Positions 62,201 through 64,000 of a stretch of 64,000 nt of DNA are shown in pieces; positions within the stretch are counted from its first letter, which is position 1, and each line of letters begins with the position of its first letter. A program made the translations under genes and the position numbers. Below the pieces are notes generated by a model. It was not told the DNA's origin. It did not search any database and was given only the letters and a program-made list of their open reading frames with translations. The stretch is taken from assembly GCA_040954595.2 (NCBI GenBank), contig CM082578.2, forward strand, positions 16,864,001 to 16,928,000. The letters run 5' to 3'. Origin of the DNA: Balanoglossus misakiensis. Its lineage: Eukaryota; Hemichordata.

Positions 62201-64000
62201 ATTTCTGGATGATTTTCATGAGCTATAACCCATGGTTTTTGTCGAAAAACCACCAAATTTTGAAATTTCGCGAAGTCGAAAAATTGACATTTCTGGATGA
62301 TTTTCATGAGCTATAACCCATGGTTTTTGTCGAAAAACCACCAAATTTTGAAATTTCGCGAAGTCGAAAAATTGACATTTCTGGATGATTTTCATGAGCT
62401 ATAACCCATGGTTTTTGTCGAAAAACCACCAAATTTTGAAATTTCGCGAAGTCGAAAAATTAACATTTCTGGATGATATTCATGAGCTATAACCCATGGT
62501 TTTTGTCGAAAAACCACCAAATTTTGAAATTTCTCGAAGTCGAAAAATTGACATTTCTGGATGATTTTCATGAGCTATAACCCATGGTTTTTGTCGAAAA
62601 ACCACCAAATTTTGAAATTTCGCGAAGTCGAAAAATTGACATTTCTGGATGATTTTCATGAACTATAACCCATGGTTTTTGTCGAAAAACCACCAAATTT
62701 TGAAATTTCGCGAAGTCGAAAAATTGACATTTCTGGATGATTTTCATGAGCTATAACCCATGGTTTTTGTCGAAAAACCACCAAATTTTGAAATTTCGCG
62801 AAGTCGAAAAATTGACATTTCTGGATGATTTTCATGAGCTATAACCCATGGTTTTTGTCGAAAAACCACCAAATTTTGAAATTTCGCGAAGTCGAAAAAT
62901 TGACATTTCTGGATGATTTTCATGAGCTATAACCCATGGTTTTTGTCGAAAAACCACCAAATTTTGAAATTTCGCGAAGTCGAAAAATTGACATTTCTGG
63001 ATGATTTTCATGAGCTATAACCCATGGTTTTTGTCGAAAAACCACCAAATTTTGAAATTTCGCGAAGTCGAAAAATTGACATTTCTGGATGATTTTCATG
63101 AGCTATAACCCATGGTTTTTGTCGAAAAACCACCAAATTTTGAAATTCGCGAAGTCGAAAAATTGACATTTCTGGATGATTTTCATAAGCTATAACCCAT
63201 GGTTTTTGTCGAAAAACCACCAAATTTCGAAATTTCGCGAAGTCGAAAAATTGACATTTCTGGATGATTTTCCTGAGCTATAACCCATGGTTTTTGTCGA
63301 AAAACCACCAAATTTTGAAATTTCGCGAAGTCGAAAAATTGACATTTCTGGATGATATTCATGAGCTATAACCCATGGTTTTTGTCGAAAAACCACCAAA
63401 TTTTGAAATTTCTCGAAGTCGAAAAATTGACATTTCTGGATGATTTTCATGAGCTATAACCCATGGTTTTTGTCGAAAAACCACCAAATTTTGAAATTTC
63501 GCGAAGTCGAAAAATTGACATTTCTGGATGATTTTCATGAGCTATAACCCATGGTTTTTGTCGAAAAACCACCAAATTTTGAAATTTCGCGAAGTCGAAA
63601 AATTGACATTTCTGGATGATTTTCATGAGCTATAACCCATGGTTTTTGTCGAAAAACCACCAAATTTTGAAATTTCGCGAAGTCGAAAAATTGACATTTC
63701 TGGATGATTTTCATGAGCTATAATCCATGGTTTTTGTCGAAAAACCACCAAATTTTGAAATTTCGCGAAGTCGAAAAATTGACATTTCTGGATGATTTTC
63801 ATGAGCTATAACCCATGGTTTTTGTCGAAAAACCACCAAATTTTGAAATTTCTCGAAGTCGAAAAATTGACATTTCTGGATGATTTTCATGAGCTATAAC
63901 CCATGGTTTTTGTCGAAAAACCACCAAATTTTGAAATTTCGCGAAGTCGAAAAATTGACATTTCTGGATGATTTTCATGAGCTATAACCCATGGTTTTTG
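59243..64000. repeat. 88-bp satellite DNA array, right arm, about 54 monomers, continuing past the window
   Basis: Highly homogeneous head-to-tail 88-bp monomer (for example CATGAGCTATAACCCATGG recurs every 88 bp). Each monomer contains CCATGG, a perfect hairpin GGTTTTT-GTCG-AAAAACC, and usually the palindrome TTCGCGAA (TTCTCGAA in some). Variants such as TTTTCCTGAGC, GATATTCATGAGC, CATAAGC and TAATCC tag individual monomers and show blocks repeated at offsets of 880 and 1,935 bp. Since 88 is not a multiple of 3, open frames in it are artefacts. Confidence 0.98.

Noticed and set aside
58776-63450. Open frames of 71-96 codons in the satellite
   Set aside because: They recur identically with the repeat and depend on an 88-bp unit that shifts frame each monomer; no coding meaning.
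59250-64000. CRISPR-like array
   Set aside because: The units abut with no unique spacers, and the context is a eukaryotic genome.

Overview
The window is animal nuclear DNA. It contains spliced genes with GT-AG introns, long AT-rich introns and intergenic stretches, microsatellites, a fold-back element and a large satellite array. The protein families (Gαi, cereblon, DNAJB9, an SK-type potassium channel, and expanded LRR-Ig membrane receptors of the kind abundant in invertebrate deuterostomes) suggest a marine invertebrate. I favour amphioxus or a similar deuterostome, but the sequence alone does not prove it. I see no bacterial-type operons, CRISPR arrays, rRNA, tRNA or transposase genes.

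Layout: 1-13,400 holds no recognisable gene. A divergent pair follows: DNAJB9 (minus, 14,677-16,095, four exons) and CRBN/cereblon (plus, 16,654-19,840, ten exons), sharing a promoter of about 560 bp. CRBN converges on a divergent SK/KCNN-type potassium channel (minus, 21,095 to about 24,657), whose selectivity filter reads GFGD. The channel is head to head with a complete 354-residue Gαi gene (plus, 26,474-40,537, seven coding exons, 9.7-kb first intron carrying a fold-back element at 27,867-28,178). The Gαi 3' region converges on two tandem minus-strand paralogues of LRR-Ig single-pass receptors, at 46,701-50,420 (1,239 aa) and 54,119-56,563 (814 aa). A possible decayed relative lies between them. 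The first receptor contains six near-identical 216-bp LRR cassettes; the second ends in an ITAM-like tail. At 57,340-58,660 there is an exon-like sequence present three times, possibly part of a non-coding transcript. From 58,776 to the window end lies an 88-bp satellite that switches orientation at about 59,243 and shows higher-order duplication.

How the genes relate: DNAJB9 (ER J-protein) and CRBN (CRL4 substrate receptor) both act in protein quality control and share a promoter. The channel and Gαi are both membrane-signalling components with divergent promoters. The two receptors look like a local, actively diversifying recognition family next to a satellite block. All exon structures were read by eye from reading frame, splice consensus and remembered family sequences; no searches were run.
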